64,000 bases of DNA from Exiguobacterium sp. TNDT2 (GCF_003331145.1 NZ_QLVE01000030.1:21721-85720); one strand, 5' to 3'; shown: positions 46,635-55,747, counted from the stretch's first letter. The notes: generated from the sequence alone by a model not told the origin. Made by a program: numbers and translations.

Positions 46635-47339
46635 GTGGCCGAAAAAGTGATTGTTGTCGATGACGAAGTGTCGATTGCGACGTTATTAAAATTCAATTTG
46701 GAGCAAGCCGGTTTTGAGGTTGAGACGGCTCATGACGGAAAGACTGGGCTCGAACTTGCCGAGAAGCAGGATGCAGTATTGATTATTCTTGATTTGATGT
46801 TGCCTGAGATGGACGGCCTTGAGGTGTGCAAGCGGCTCCGCCAACAGAAAGTGAACACGCCGATTCTCATGCTGACGGCAAAAGACGATGAATTTGATAA
46901 AGTGCTCGGTCTCGAGCTCGGGGCGGATGACTATTTGACAAAACCGTTTAGTCCGCGCGAAGTCGTAGCCCGGGTCAAAGCGATCTTACGACGCTCTGCC
47001 CCGCAAGAAGCGCCGGCACACAATGCGGATGTCATCGAAATCGGGGACGTGAAAATTATCGCGTCGAACTACGAAGTGTTCAAAAACGGCGAACGGCTCG
47101 AATTGACGCCGAAAGAGTTCGAGTTGTTGGCCTATCTTGCTAAAAACAAAGGCCGCGTCTTAACGCGTGACCAACTGTTATCGGCGATTTGGAATTATGA
47201 CTTCGTCGGCGATACCCGCATCGTCGATGTTCATATCAGTCACCTTCGTGAAAAGATTGAACCGGTGACGAAAAAACCGACGTATATTAAAACGATTCGC
47301 GGTCTCGGTTATAAGATGGAAGAGCCGATGCCCGAATGA
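46635..47339 (+). CDS. phoP: OmpR-family response regulator PhoP
   Basis: 234 aa, GTG start 8 nt after AGGAGG. Receiver domain residues 1-115 with acidic pair D9-D10, phospho-acceptor D53 (ILDLMLP) and MLTAKDD; winged-helix DNA-binding domain residues 135-232 with LTPKEFELLAYL and TRIVDVHISHLREKI. Order mdh-phoP-phoR-polA is that of B. subtilis PhoPR, the phosphate-starvation system, so the specific name rests on synteny. Overlaps phoR by 4 bp. Confidence 0.9.
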   Translation: MAEKVIVVDDEVSIATLLKFNLEQAGFEVETAHDGKTGLELAEKQDAVLIILDLMLPEMDGLEVCKRLRQQKVNTPILMLTAKDDEFDKVLGLELGADDYLTKPFSPREVVARVKAILRRSAPQEAPAHNADVIEIGDVKIIASNYEVFKNGERLELTPKEFELLAYLAKNKGRVLTRDQLLSAIWNYDFVGDTRIVDVHISHLREKIEPVTKKPTYIKTIRGLGYKMEEPMPE

Positions 47340-49063
47340 AGACGTACCACTCGCGTTTTTTGACGACGCTCATCCTGCTCGTGACGGGCGTCATGCTGAC
47401 CCTCGGGATCGTGCTTGGTCAATTGTTCAAAGATTTCTATTTGGACTCCGAACGCGATCGTTTAAAAGAGGACGCAGAACTCGCTGCATTGTATTTGGAT
47501 GGCGGCGAGCTTGCTGCGATTCAAAACTACGTTAGGCAAATCGACGGAGAGAGCAGTTTCGATATTTTGCTCCTCAATCGCCGGATGGAAGTGATTGCCG
47601 GGACACCGTTTCGGGTTGGCTCGTTTGATTTTCGGATGGACGCTGCCACGATTCCGGATGACGGGACGTTTGGGAACGAGACACGTGAAGATTTGATTCA
47701 GTTCACAAAACCGATTTCCCTCTCATCGGGCGATCCAGTCTATCTCAGTTTCATTCGCTATGTTTCCGATTTAGAGGGTGTCTATAACCGGATTTGGCTG
47801 ACGATTACGCTGGCCTTAATTTTCTCCTTCGTTTTGATTCTCTTTGTCCTGCATAATTTGACGAACCAATTCATTCGACCGATTGACGAGGCGACAATCG
47901 TGTTACGTGAACTCGCGGACGGTAACTATCGGGCTCGGGTCTATGAACTGCGCAACGATGAAGAGACAGGGAGTTTGGCCGGATCGATTAACGTGCTCGC
48001 CCGTAACCTCGAGACGATCTCACTCGGTGAATCGGTTCAACGGGCGCGGCTTGAGTCGCTCATCGAGTATATGGGGGCGGGACTCCTTCTCGTCGACGAG
48101 CGTGGCATCGTCACACTCGTCAACCGCTCGTATCGTGACATGTTCCAATACAATGACTTGATGATTGGTCAATTTTATCACGGCATTTTACCGAGTCCGG
48201 ACGTCGAGACGTTGATTGAGGACGTCTATTTGACCGAAGAGCCCCACCGCCGTCAATTGTCGATTCGAACCGGCTTCAACCAAAAGACGTATATGGTGTC
48301 GGCCGCACCGATCTTCAGTGATACAGGCATGTTGCGCGGGACGACGCTCCTGTTTAACGACATTTCGGAATTGAAACGACTCGAGAAGATGCGGAAAGAT
48401 TTCGTCGCGAACGTCAGCCATGAGTTGAAAACGCCGCTCACATCGATCCGAGGTTTCAGTGAGACACTCCTTGACGGGGCAAAAGAAGTGCCCGAGTTGC
48501 GCGATCAATTTTTGGATATCATCCAAAAAGAAGCGACGCGCATGCAGATGCTCGTTGAAGACTTACTCGAGCTGTCACGGCTTGAACGTGAAGATTTCCA
48601 TTTGGACTTCACCCCGGTCCAGCTCAATCAACTCGTTGAGGAAGTGTGTCTCGTGTTGAGCCAGAAAGCGGAGCAGAAATCGATTCAATTGGAGTCACGC
48701 CACGACGGGGAAGTCGTCTTGCAGGCAGACATGAACCGAATCAAGCAAGTCATCTTGAACCTTGTCGCCAACGCGATTAATTATTCGCTAGAAGGAAGCC
48801 GGGTCGAAATTGCGGTCGAGAAGAGGGACGACGGCTCTTACTTGATTGTCAAAGACAACGGGATTGGCATCGCGCCAAAAGAAGTGAGCCGAATCTTTGA
48901 ACGATTCTACCGGGTCGATAAAGCGCGAAGCCGGAACTCCGGCGGGACAGGTCTCGGCCTTGCCATCGTCAAACATATCATTGATCTTCATCACGCGACG
49001 ATTCACGTGGATAGTGTCGAAGGCGCTGGGACAACGTTCACAATCAAATTCCCAATCGCTTAA
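47336..49063 (+). CDS. phoR: Sensor histidine kinase PhoR
   Basis: 575 aa. First transmembrane segment about residues 8-28, extracytoplasmic sensor about 30-145, second segment about 150-172, HAMP linker 173-230, PAS domain about 240-345, HisKA with phospho-accepting H362 in NVSHELKTPLTSIRGF, and HATPase with N, G1 and G2 boxes (NAINYSLEG, DNGIGI, GTGLGLAI). Membrane-bound partner of PhoP. ATG overlaps the phoP stop (ATGA). The 120 bp after it contain no gene. Confidence 0.9.
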   Translation: MKTYHSRFLTTLILLVTGVMLTLGIVLGQLFKDFYLDSERDRLKEDAELAALYLDGGELAAIQNYVRQIDGESSFDILLLNRRMEVIAGTPFRVGSFDFRMDAATIPDDGTFGNETREDLIQFTKPISLSSGDPVYLSFIRYVSDLEGVYNRIWLTITLALIFSFVLILFVLHNLTNQFIRPIDEATIVLRELADGNYRARVYELRNDEETGSLAGSINVLARNLETISLGESVQRARLESLIEYMGAGLLLVDERGIVTLVNRSYRDMFQYNDLMIGQFYHGILPSPDVETLIEDVYLTEEPHRRQLSIRTGFNQKTYMVSAAPIFSDTGMLRGTTLLFNDISELKRLEKMRKDFVANVSHELKTPLTSIRGFSETLLDGAKEVPELRDQFLDIIQKEATRMQMLVEDLLELSRLEREDFHLDFTPVQLNQLVEEVCLVLSQKAEQKSIQLESRHDGEVVLQADMNRIKQVILNLVANAINYSLEGSRVEIAVEKRDDGSYLIVKDNGIGIAPKEVSRIFERFYRVDKARSRNSGGTGLGLAIVKHIIDLHHATIHVDSVEGAGTTFTIKFPIA

Positions 49064-49179
49064 CATGGAATTCATGTCGGGTTCATACCGGCTTTACAAA
49101 GCGATGCTACTCTATAGATGAGACCTCTTCATCATCTCGTGTCCCGGCCGGTGCTCATCTCCACTCGGTCAGGAAGATT

Positions 49180-49216
49180 GACCCTTTTCTAGCTACTAGA
49201 AAAGGGTCTTTTTTTT
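49180..49216 (+). terminator. Terminator after phoR
   Basis: 12-bp perfect stem (49180-49191 / 49197-49208), loop GCTAC, eight T. Confidence 0.9.
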
Positions 49217-49270
49217 CGAACGCATGTGCCCGTATGATATGATGGAATCAGATAGAATGGAGGTTGACCA

Positions 49271-51868
49271 ATGAATAAACTACTACTTCTTGATGGAAAC
49301 TCACTTACCTATCGTGCGTTTTTCGCGCTGCCTCCGATGACGGATGCGAGCGGCCGAAATACGAACGCCGTGTACGGATTCACGATGATGCTGTTAAAGC
49401 TGATGGAAGATGAACAACCGACGCATTTTGCGGTTGCATTCGATGCGTCGAAAAAGACGTTTCGCCATGATACGTACGCTGATTATAAAGGCGGACGGCA
49501 AAAGACCCCAGGGGAACTCCGTGAACAGTTCCCGATTGTCCGCGAGATTTGCGAGGCGTTCGGCATCAAAGTGCTTGAGCTCGATCAATACGAGGCCGAT
49601 GACATCATCGGGACGCTTTCGAAAAATACTGCGTTCGATCAAGTGACCGTCGTCACCGGTGATAAAGATTTACTGCAGTTGATTGACGATCGCGTTACCG
49701 TCTACTTGACGAAGCGCGGCATCACCGACGTCGAAACGATGGATGCGACGGCGTTCAAAGAGCGCTACGATGGTCTCAGCCCGCTTCAAATGATTGATTT
49801 GAAGGGTCTGATGGGAGATAAGTCCGATAACATCCCGGGCATTCCAGGTGTCGGTGAAAAGACGGCGCTTAAACTGCTCACGGCTTACGGATCTGTCGAG
49901 GGACTATATGAACATACGCATGAGTTGAAAGGGAAACAAAAAGAAAAGGTGGAGGCGAACGAGCGAGAAGCACTTATGTCGAAACAATTGGCGACGATTT
50001 ATACCGATGTTCCAATCGATATCAGCATGGATGAACTGACATTCCATCCGTATGACGCCGGCAAAGTGAAACCGCTGTTTATGAGCCTCCAGTTCAAGTC
50101 ACTCCTGGGCAAACTGAACCTTGAAGCGTCAAGCGAGGAAGCGGTCGAAGCGCGTGAGGTGAATCATATCGCGATCGACGAGCAAGATTTGACGGAAGCG
50201 GTGCTGTTCCTCGAACAGCTCCGTGACGACTATTTCGAGGAACCGGTCATCGGTGTGGCCATCGCCACGAAAGCCGGCGTCACGGTCGGGGATGCGACGC
50301 TCTTAGACGCCCCGACTGTCCGTGATTGGTTGGCCGACGAGAGTAGCGCCACGATTTGTCTCGATGCGAAGCAGACAATCATTCAATTGAAACGGCATGG
50401 TATCACGCTCCGAGGTTATGACGATTTGCTCGTCGCCGGATATTTGCTTAACCTGTCGGGCGGAACGACGCTCGATTCGATTGCCGCCCATTTCGATTAT
50501 GCGTTACCGGAAGACGAGGCCGTGTACGGAAAAGGCGCGAAACTGACTGTCCCTGAAGAAGACGTGCTCAAGCAACATCTCGGTGAGAAGGCGATGGCCA
50601 TCTTGACATTGTTCGTGAACGTCAGCAAAGAACTCGACCAAAACGAACAGACGTCGCTCTATGAAGATTTGGAACGACCGCTCGCCTCAGTGCTCGCGGA
50701 AATGGAGTGGGCTGGTATTCACGTCGACGTGGCGACACTAAAAGTGATGGAAGACGATTTACGGGAACGCCTGCTTCAACTTGAGACAGAGATTCACAGT
50801 CTCGCAGGGGAGGCGTTCAATATCAACTCACCGAAACAGCTCGGCGTCATCCTGTTCGAGAAGTTGGCGTTGCCAGCTGTCAAAAAAACGAAGACGGGGT
50901 ACTCGACGGCAGCCGACGTGCTCGAGAAACTCGCACCGCTCCATCCGATCGTCGAACATATCATGCATTATCGCGAGCTCGGCAAGTTGCAATCGACCTA
51001 TGTCGAAGGCTTACAAAAAGTCATCAAGGACGACGGGAAGATTCACACCCGCTACACGCAGACATTGACCCAGACCGGGCGATTGTCTTCAGTCAACCCG
51101 AACTTACAGAACATCCCAATCCGCTTGGAAGAAGGACGGCGAATTCGCAAAGCGTTTACCGCGAGCGAGGCTGATTGGGTGCTGTATGCGGTCGACTATT
51201 CGCAAATCGAGCTCCGCATCATGGCCCACATGTCGCAAGATGAGAAGATGCTCGAGGCGTTCCTGCATGACGAGGATATCCATACATCGACAGCGGCCAA
51301 TGTGTTCCGGGTCGCCAAAGAAGAAGTGACGTCACTCATGCGTCGTCAAGCGAAAGCGGTCAACTTCGGTATCATTTATGGAATCAGTGACTACGGATTG
51401 TCACAAAACCTCGGCATTAGCCGAAAAGAAGCACAGACGTTTATCGATACGTACTTCGAACAATTCCCAGGAGTAAAACGTTTCATGGATGCCGCCATTG
51501 AACGGGCTCGAGAACACGGCTACGTCGAGACGATGCTGAAGCGCCGCCGCAATATCCCGGACATTCATTCCCGGAACTTCAACTTGCGCGGATTTGCAGA
51601 ACGGACAGCCATCAACACGCCGATTCAAGGGACGGCCGCCGATATCATCAAAAAAGCGATGATCGATGTAGATGTGGCGCTCCGTGAGTCGGGTTTACAG
51701 TCGAAACTACTGCTTCAAGTCCACGATGAACTCATCTTTGAAGGACCGAAAGAAGAGATGGAAGCGCTCGAGACGATTGTCAAACAAGCCATGGAACACA
51801 CGGTCACCTTGGACGTACCGCTCCGTGCAGACGGTTCGTTCGGTGAGACATGGTTCGACACGAAATAA
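49271..51868 (+). CDS. polA: DNA polymerase I
   Basis: 865 aa. Repair and Okazaki-fragment polymerase. 5'-3' exonuclease domain residues 1-290 (LLLDGNSLTYRAFFALP, DDIIGTL, GVGEKTALKLL). Residues 295-460 have the 3'-5' exonuclease fold but the DxE pair is absent (GVAIATKAG), so no proofreading, as in other Bacillales. Polymerase domain with DYSQIELRIMAH (motif A), RRQAKAVNFGIIYG (motif B) and LQVHDELIFEG (motif C). GGAGG 6 nt before the ATG. mutM follows after 23 bp. Confidence 0.97.
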   Translation: MNKLLLLDGNSLTYRAFFALPPMTDASGRNTNAVYGFTMMLLKLMEDEQPTHFAVAFDASKKTFRHDTYADYKGGRQKTPGELREQFPIVREICEAFGIKVLELDQYEADDIIGTLSKNTAFDQVTVVTGDKDLLQLIDDRVTVYLTKRGITDVETMDATAFKERYDGLSPLQMIDLKGLMGDKSDNIPGIPGVGEKTALKLLTAYGSVEGLYEHTHELKGKQKEKVEANEREALMSKQLATIYTDVPIDISMDELTFHPYDAGKVKPLFMSLQFKSLLGKLNLEASSEEAVEAREVNHIAIDEQDLTEAVLFLEQLRDDYFEEPVIGVAIATKAGVTVGDATLLDAPTVRDWLADESSATICLDAKQTIIQLKRHGITLRGYDDLLVAGYLLNLSGGTTLDSIAAHFDYALPEDEAVYGKGAKLTVPEEDVLKQHLGEKAMAILTLFVNVSKELDQNEQTSLYEDLERPLASVLAEMEWAGIHVDVATLKVMEDDLRERLLQLETEIHSLAGEAFNINSPKQLGVILFEKLALPAVKKTKTGYSTAADVLEKLAPLHPIVEHIMHYRELGKLQSTYVEGLQKVIKDDGKIHTRYTQTLTQTGRLSSVNPNLQNIPIRLEEGRRIRKAFTASEADWVLYAVDYSQIELRIMAHMSQDEKMLEAFLHDEDIHTSTAANVFRVAKEEVTSLMRRQAKAVNFGIIYGISDYGLSQNLGISRKEAQTFIDTYFEQFPGVKRFMDAAIERAREHGYVETMLKRRRNIPDIHSRNFNLRGFAERTAINTPIQGTAADIIKKAMIDVDVALRESGLQSKLLLQVHDELIFEGPKEEMEALETIVKQAMEHTVTLDVPLRADGSFGETWFDTK

Positions 51869-51891
51869 AATCGAGAAAGGAAATCGATATG

Positions 51892-52713
51892 CCAGAATTA
51901 CCAGAAGTGGAGACGGTCTGTCGCCGATTGCGGCCGTTCGTCTCCGGAAAAACGATTGAAAATGTTGAAGTGATTGATGCGAAAATCATTCGAGGTCACG
52001 AACCTGAGAGTTGGAAACAACAGCTGCTCGGCGAGACGATTCAAGACGTCGAACGGCGCGGTAAGTTCATTTTATTCAAGTTGAAGAATGGCTATCTCGT
52101 TTCGCATCTGCGGATGGAAGGAAAATTCTTCCCGCATGACGAAAAAGTCAATCCGATTAAACATACACACGTCGTTTTCACATTTACGGACGGGACGACA
52201 CTTCATTACAACGATGTCAGGAAGTTCGGCACGATGGAGCTGAAGACGAATGAAGACTTATATGTGACACCACCGTTGTCGCTTCTCGCACTCGAGCCGT
52301 TCGATCCCGAAGTGACGGCGGAGACGCTTCACGCCCGTTTGAAGCGGATGAGCGTCCGCGCCATCAAGACGGCGCTGCTCGACCAGTCGATTTTTGTCGG
52401 CCTCGGCAACATTTACGTCGATGAGACGTTGTTCCGGGCCGGGGTTCACCCGACCCGCCCGGCAGCCTCGCTTTCGCTTGACGAGGTCCGGCTAGTGCAC
52501 CAAGAGGCCGTAGCGGTGTTGACGGAAGCGATTGAACGAGGCGGGAGCACGATTCGGAGTTATACGAATCCGGACGGGGCGAGCGGGACGTATCAAGAGA
52601 CGCTGTCCGTGTATGGACAGACCGGGGAGCCGTGTACGCGATGCGGAAAACCGATTGAAAAGATGAAACTAGGCGGACGGGGCACACACTACTGTCCGCA
52701 CTGCCAACAGTAA
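51892..52713 (+). CDS. mutM: Formamidopyrimidine-DNA glycosylase
   Basis: 273 aa from ATG 51892, giving the required N-terminal MPELPEVETV with catalytic Pro2 and Glu3. Removes oxidised purines (8-oxoG) and nicks the abasic site. H2TH region with GLGNIYVDE and C-terminal zinc finger CTRCGKPI...CPHC. The open frame reaches back to 51850, but cleaving to Pro2 is essential for activity and AAAGGA precedes 51892. In Bacillus ytaF lies between mutM and coaE; it is absent here. Confidence 0.97.
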   Translation, partial: PELPEVETVCRRLRPFVSGKTIENVEVIDAKIIRGHEPESWKQQLLGETIQDVERRGKFILFKLKNGYLVSHLRMEGKFFPHDEKVNPIKHTHVVFTFTDGTTLHYNDVRKFGTMELKTNEDLYVTPPLSLLALEPFDPEVTAETLHARLKRMSVRAIKTALLDQSIFVGLGNIYVDETLFRAGVHPTRPAASLSLDEVRLVHQEAVAVLTEAIERGGSTIRSYTNPDGASGTYQETLSVYGQTGEPCTRCGKPIEKMKLGGRGTHYCPHCQQ

Positions 52714-52725
52714 GAGGTGGACACA

Positions 52726-53331
52726 ATGTTGAAGATTGGTTTGACAGGTGGAATTGCGACAGGAAAGTCGACCGTATCTAGGCTGTTTCAAAAGCAAGGC
52801 ATCCCGATCATCGATGCCGACAAGATGGCGCGGATTGTCATCGAGCCAGGTGGCAAGGCGTTTGCTGGCGTCCGCGACGCGTTTCCCCAATGTTTTACGG
52901 GCGACGAACTGAACCGTCAGGCGCTCGGACGAGAGATCTTTCATGATGATGCCAAACGTCAGTTACTCAATCAGCTCATGCACCCGGCCATCCGCGAAGA
53001 GATGCTCGAGGAGATGCGCGAATACGAAGCAGCAGGTGAGACGGTCGTCATGTTCGATATTCCGCTCTTGTTCGAAGGGACGATGCGGGACCTCGTCGAC
53101 TATACGGTCGTCGTCTATTGCCGGGAAGAGATTCAATTGATGCGTCTCATGGAGCGTAACGGGTTGACGAAAGAAGAAGCGCTCGCGCGCATCCATGCAC
53201 AAATACCGATTGAGGAAAAAAAGCAACAGGCTGATTTTTTGATCAACAACAACGGTGCGTTAGGTGACTTGTCGGCTCAAGTGGTCCGTCTCGTCGAACA
53301 ATTTGAAGACATGAAAAAAGAAGGCGACTGA
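52726..53331 (+). CDS. coaE: Dephospho-CoA kinase
   Basis: 201 aa from ATG 52726. Last step of coenzyme A synthesis. P-loop GLTGGIATGKSTV (about residues 5-17), IDADKMAR, and ARIHAQIPIEEKK in the lid region. A GTG at 52717 is in frame but inside the AAGAGGTGG Shine-Dalgarno, so 52726 is chosen. Starts 12 bp after mutM; likely polA-mutM-coaE operon. Confidence 0.95.
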   Translation: MLKIGLTGGIATGKSTVSRLFQKQGIPIIDADKMARIVIEPGGKAFAGVRDAFPQCFTGDELNRQALGREIFHDDAKRQLLNQLMHPAIREEMLEEMREYEAAGETVVMFDIPLLFEGTMRDLVDYTVVVYCREEIQLMRLMERNGLTKEEALARIHAQIPIEEKKQQADFLINNNGALGDLSAQVVRLVEQFEDMKKEGD

Positions 53332-53346
53332 GCGCCTTCTTTTTTT
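53319..53346. terminator. Bidirectional terminator after coaE
   Basis: 8-bp stem (53319-53326 / 53333-53340), T runs on both strands, overlapping the coaE stop. Confidence 0.85.
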
Positions 53347-53348
53347 AT

Positions 53349-53831
53349 TCAGTTGAGTGGGTCTGCGTCAGGCTTCCCTTTTTTCCACGTATCGAAGATG
53401 GCACGTCCGTCGCTCGGGTGGCCGTTCGAATAGTAAATCGGATAGAGTGAGAAAAAGACGTAATAAAACGAGAAGTAAGCAAATTGATAGGTCATAATTG
53501 AAGCCTCAATCAATTGAGTCGTAATCATACCGTTGATTATAAAAATACTCCCTAAATTAAAAATGGCTCCACCGCCGTACACCAGCGTCCTTGTCAAACG
53601 ATTACTATATTTCAAGTCGCTGAATTGGCACCAGGCGTCATAGAAGTAGACGCGGTTGAATTGCAGGCGCCCGACTTTGAACAATTTTTTCCCCGTCCCA
53701 ATCTCCATATCAAGCGAACCCCCGAACAGTTTCGCGAAGAAGAAGTGACCGAACTGGTGGATGATCGTCACAATCGGCAAAATAATAAAAAACGATACGA
53801 TAAATTTATCTAAATCGGTCCAATCAAACAT
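53349..53831 (-). CDS. M50-like membrane protein with HQFGH in place of HExxH
   Basis: 160 aa, hydrophobic, about four membrane segments (residues 10-30, 85-105, 108-130 clear). IIHQFGHFFFAKLFGG (H25, Q26, H29) is laid out like the HExxH zinc helix of site-2 proteases, and NGHPSDGRAI (N136, P139, D141, G142) like the second M50 motif N-x2-P-x-DG. The catalytic Glu is Gln, confirmed by the CAG codon on the minus strand. Metal could still bind, but proteolysis is not expected. AAAGGAG lies 10 nt before the ATG. No substrate or partner can be named; convergent with coaE and divergent from gapB. Confidence 0.75.
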   Translation of the reverse strand: MFDWTDLDKFIVSFFIILPIVTIIHQFGHFFFAKLFGGSLDMEIGTGKKLFKVGRLQFNRVYFYDAWCQFSDLKYSNRLTRTLVYGGGAIFNLGSIFIINGMITTQLIEASIMTYQFAYFSFYYVFFSLYPIYYSNGHPSDGRAIFDTWKKGKPDADPLN

Positions 53832-53923
53832 GCTGTTCTAACTCCTTTCCAAGCTCTACACCAACTTCCCCTCTTTTTTAAATATAAAACTGTGAAAAAG
53901 TGAAAGAAATGTGAAGATTCATA

Positions 53924-53953
53924 GTGAAAACGCTTCCAATTTTCCGTTATAAT
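53924..53953 (+). promoter_or_regulatory. gapB promoter overlapped by a cre site
   Basis: GTGAAAACGCTTCCA (53924-53938) matches cre WTGNAANCGNWNNCW except the first base. The -35 (GTGAAA, 53924-53929) lies inside it and TATAAT is at 53948-53953 (18-bp spacer). CcpA binding would occlude the promoter. Confidence 0.6.
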
Positions 53954-53986
53954 GATGTCGTAATGCAGAAAAAAGGGGGATTTTAC

Positions 53987-55018
53987 ATGGGGACGAAAGT
54001 TGCAATCAATGGATTTGGACGAATCGGCAGAATGGTGTTTCGGAAATTGATGCTTGAAGGGCGTCACGATGTGGTCGCTATCAATGCGAGTTATCCGGCA
54101 GAGACGCTCGCACATTTGATTAAGCACGACACGGTCCATGGGCCGTTCGCGCTCACGGTCCGGGCGCATGGGGATGCGCTCGAAGTCGACGGGAAACACA
54201 TCGTGCTCGTCTCCGAGCGGGACCCAGAGCGATTGCCTTGGGCCGAGCTCGGGGTCGAGATTGTCATCGAGGCGACGGGGAAATTCAATTCTGATGTCGG
54301 GGCGAAAAAACATTTGACAGCTGGCGCGAAGAAAGTCATTTTAACGGCGCCAGGAAAAGGGGAGCTCCGGACGATTGTCATGGGGGTGAACGATCGTGAC
54401 TATTCGCCGGAACACGATCACGTCATCTCGAACGCCTCTTGTACGACGAACTGTCTCGGTCCGGTCGTGAAAGTGCTCGATTCGACGTTCGGGATCGAGA
54501 CGGGGCTCGTGACGACGGTACATGCGTATACGAACGATCAAAACAATATCGATAATCCGCATAAAGATCTTCGCCGTGCCCGTGCTTGTGGTAGTTCTAT
54601 TATACCGACTTCGACGGGAGCCGCGAAAGCGATCGGACTCGTCTTGCCTGAACTTCAGGGTAAGTTGAACGGGATGGCGCTACGGGTCCCGACACCGAAC
54701 GTCTCGCTTGTCGACCTCGTCGTCGAGTTGCGTCGGGACGTAACGGTCGATGAAGTGAATCAGGCGTTCGAGCGTGCGGCTCACGGAGAGATGACGGGTA
54801 TTCTCGGTGTCTCGAACGAACCGCTCGTCTCGATCGACTTCAATGGGGATGAGCGTTCCTCGATCATTGACGCCGATTCGACGATGGTGCTTGGTGGCAA
54901 TCACGTCAAAGTACTCGCTTGGTACGACAACGAATGGGGTTATTCGTGCCGTGTCGTCGACCTGTTGGATATGGTCGCGAGCTACCTGCAAATCGGGCAA
55001 CAAGAAACCCGCGTCTGA
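53987..55018 (+). CDS. gapB: Glyceraldehyde-3-phosphate dehydrogenase, gluconeogenic GapB type
   Basis: 343 aa from ATG 53987 (AAAGGGGGA upstream). VAINGFGRIGRMVFRK, then INASYPAETLAHLIKHDTVHG split, where NASYP replaces the NDLTD of glycolytic GapA and marks the GapB type that prefers NADP. Catalytic C152 in SNASCTTNC, HAYTNDQ, and ARACGSSIIPTSTGAAKA. In B. subtilis GapB works in gluconeogenesis. Neighbour speD follows as in Bacillus. The promoter has a cre-like site, suggesting direct glucose repression. Confidence 0.95.
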   Translation: MGTKVAINGFGRIGRMVFRKLMLEGRHDVVAINASYPAETLAHLIKHDTVHGPFALTVRAHGDALEVDGKHIVLVSERDPERLPWAELGVEIVIEATGKFNSDVGAKKHLTAGAKKVILTAPGKGELRTIVMGVNDRDYSPEHDHVISNASCTTNCLGPVVKVLDSTFGIETGLVTTVHAYTNDQNNIDNPHKDLRRARACGSSIIPTSTGAAKAIGLVLPELQGKLNGMALRVPTPNVSLVDLVVELRRDVTVDEVNQAFERAAHGEMTGILGVSNEPLVSIDFNGDERSSIIDADSTMVLGGNHVKVLAWYDNEWGYSCRVVDLLDMVASYLQIGQQETRV

Positions 55019-55066
55019 AAAAATATATTCACACAAAAATATTTTGAATAAATTGAAACAAATATC

Positions 55067-55095
55067 TTGTAACGACGTTCCAAACACGATACACT
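55067..55095 (+). promoter_or_regulatory. Sigma-A promoter for speD
   Basis: TTGTAA (55067-55072), 17-bp spacer, TACACT (55090-55095). Predicted start near 55102, giving a 5' UTR of about 148 nt. Confidence 0.55.
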
Positions 55096-55110
55096 CTAAC
55101 TCGTGAACTT

Positions 55111-55227
55111 CAATTGGTCTGACAAACGCAACTTAAAGGGTTAGGACCTCTTAGGACTAACTTGCCCCCGTGGTTGTGGGCGATTCAGGCACAAAGTGAG
55201 TGATCATCAACTACTTTGAGACCATTG
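55111..55227 (+). promoter_or_regulatory. Structured leader of speD, unrecognised RNA element
   Basis: A closing helix pairs 55111-55120 with 55219-55227 (nine pairs, one bulged T). Inside are three hairpins: GTTAG/CTAAC (55140-55161) with inner CCT/AGG; GCCC/GGGC (55164-55181); and CAAAGT/ACTTTG (55192-55218). TTGATG at 55225-55230 can pair instead with CATCAA at 55205-55210, an alternative that would open the closing helix 3 nt before the AAAGGGGG Shine-Dalgarno. No S-box, T-box or guanidine riboswitch core was recognised. Confidence 0.5.
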
Positions 55228-55249
55228 ATGTAAAGGGGGATCCACTAAT

Positions 55250-55636
55250 ATGGATACTATGGGACGTCACATTATTACAGAACTTTGGGAGTGCAATCCC
55301 GACAAATTAAACGATATCGACTACATCGAGCGCTTGTTCGTCGATGCAGCACTTCGCTCAGGCGCTGAAGTCCGCGAAGTCGCTTTCCACAAATTTGCGC
55401 CGCACGGCGTAAGTGGGGTCGTCATCATTTCAGAATCACACTTAACGATTCACAGTTTCCCAGAGCATGGTTACGCATCAGTCGATGTGTTCACATGTGG
55501 GGACCGAATCGATCCAGCCACAGCCTCGCAATATATTGCGGAAGGCTTGGAAGCGAAAGTTCGTGAAGATGTGAAACTTGACCGTGGGATGGGACCGATT
55601 CGGGTTCCAGAAGCGCAAGTGGCAATCAACAAATAA
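55250..55636 (+). CDS. speD: S-adenosylmethionine decarboxylase proenzyme
   Basis: 128 aa. Class 1B (Bacillus-type) AdoMet decarboxylase; produces decarboxylated AdoMet for spermidine. Self-cleavage between E62 and S63 in [12 protein letters not shown] makes the pyruvoyl group; [24 protein letters not shown] follow. The double start ATG 55250/55259 begins MDTMGRHII as in B. subtilis, so 55250 is used, 9 nt after AAAGGGGGA. A terminator follows. The speD gene is alone; speE is not in the window. Confidence 0.96.
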   Translation: MDTMGRHIITELWECNPDKLNDIDYIERLFVDAALRSGAEVREVAFHKFAPHGVSGVVIISESHLTIHSFPEHGYASVDVFTCGDRIDPATASQYIAEGLEAKVREDVKLDRGMGPIRVPEAQVAINK

Positions 55637-55653
55637 TCAGATTGACCTATTGA

Positions 55654-55683
55654 GGCTGGCCGATTTTCGGTCAGCCCTTTTAA
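55654..55683 (+). terminator. Terminator after speD
   Basis: 9-bp stem with one G-T pair (55654-55662 / 55668-55676), five-base loop, then T run. Confidence 0.8.
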
Positions 55684-55747
55684 TTGTTTTGTTAACCGTC
55701 TAATTTTGATATGCTTAACCTATATAAATAAGGTGTCGAGGTGGATA

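Noticed and set aside
55019..55249. SAM-I riboswitch or T-box before speD
   Set aside because: No GGUGGAGGGA-like core, no T-box sequence and no intrinsic terminator in the leader.
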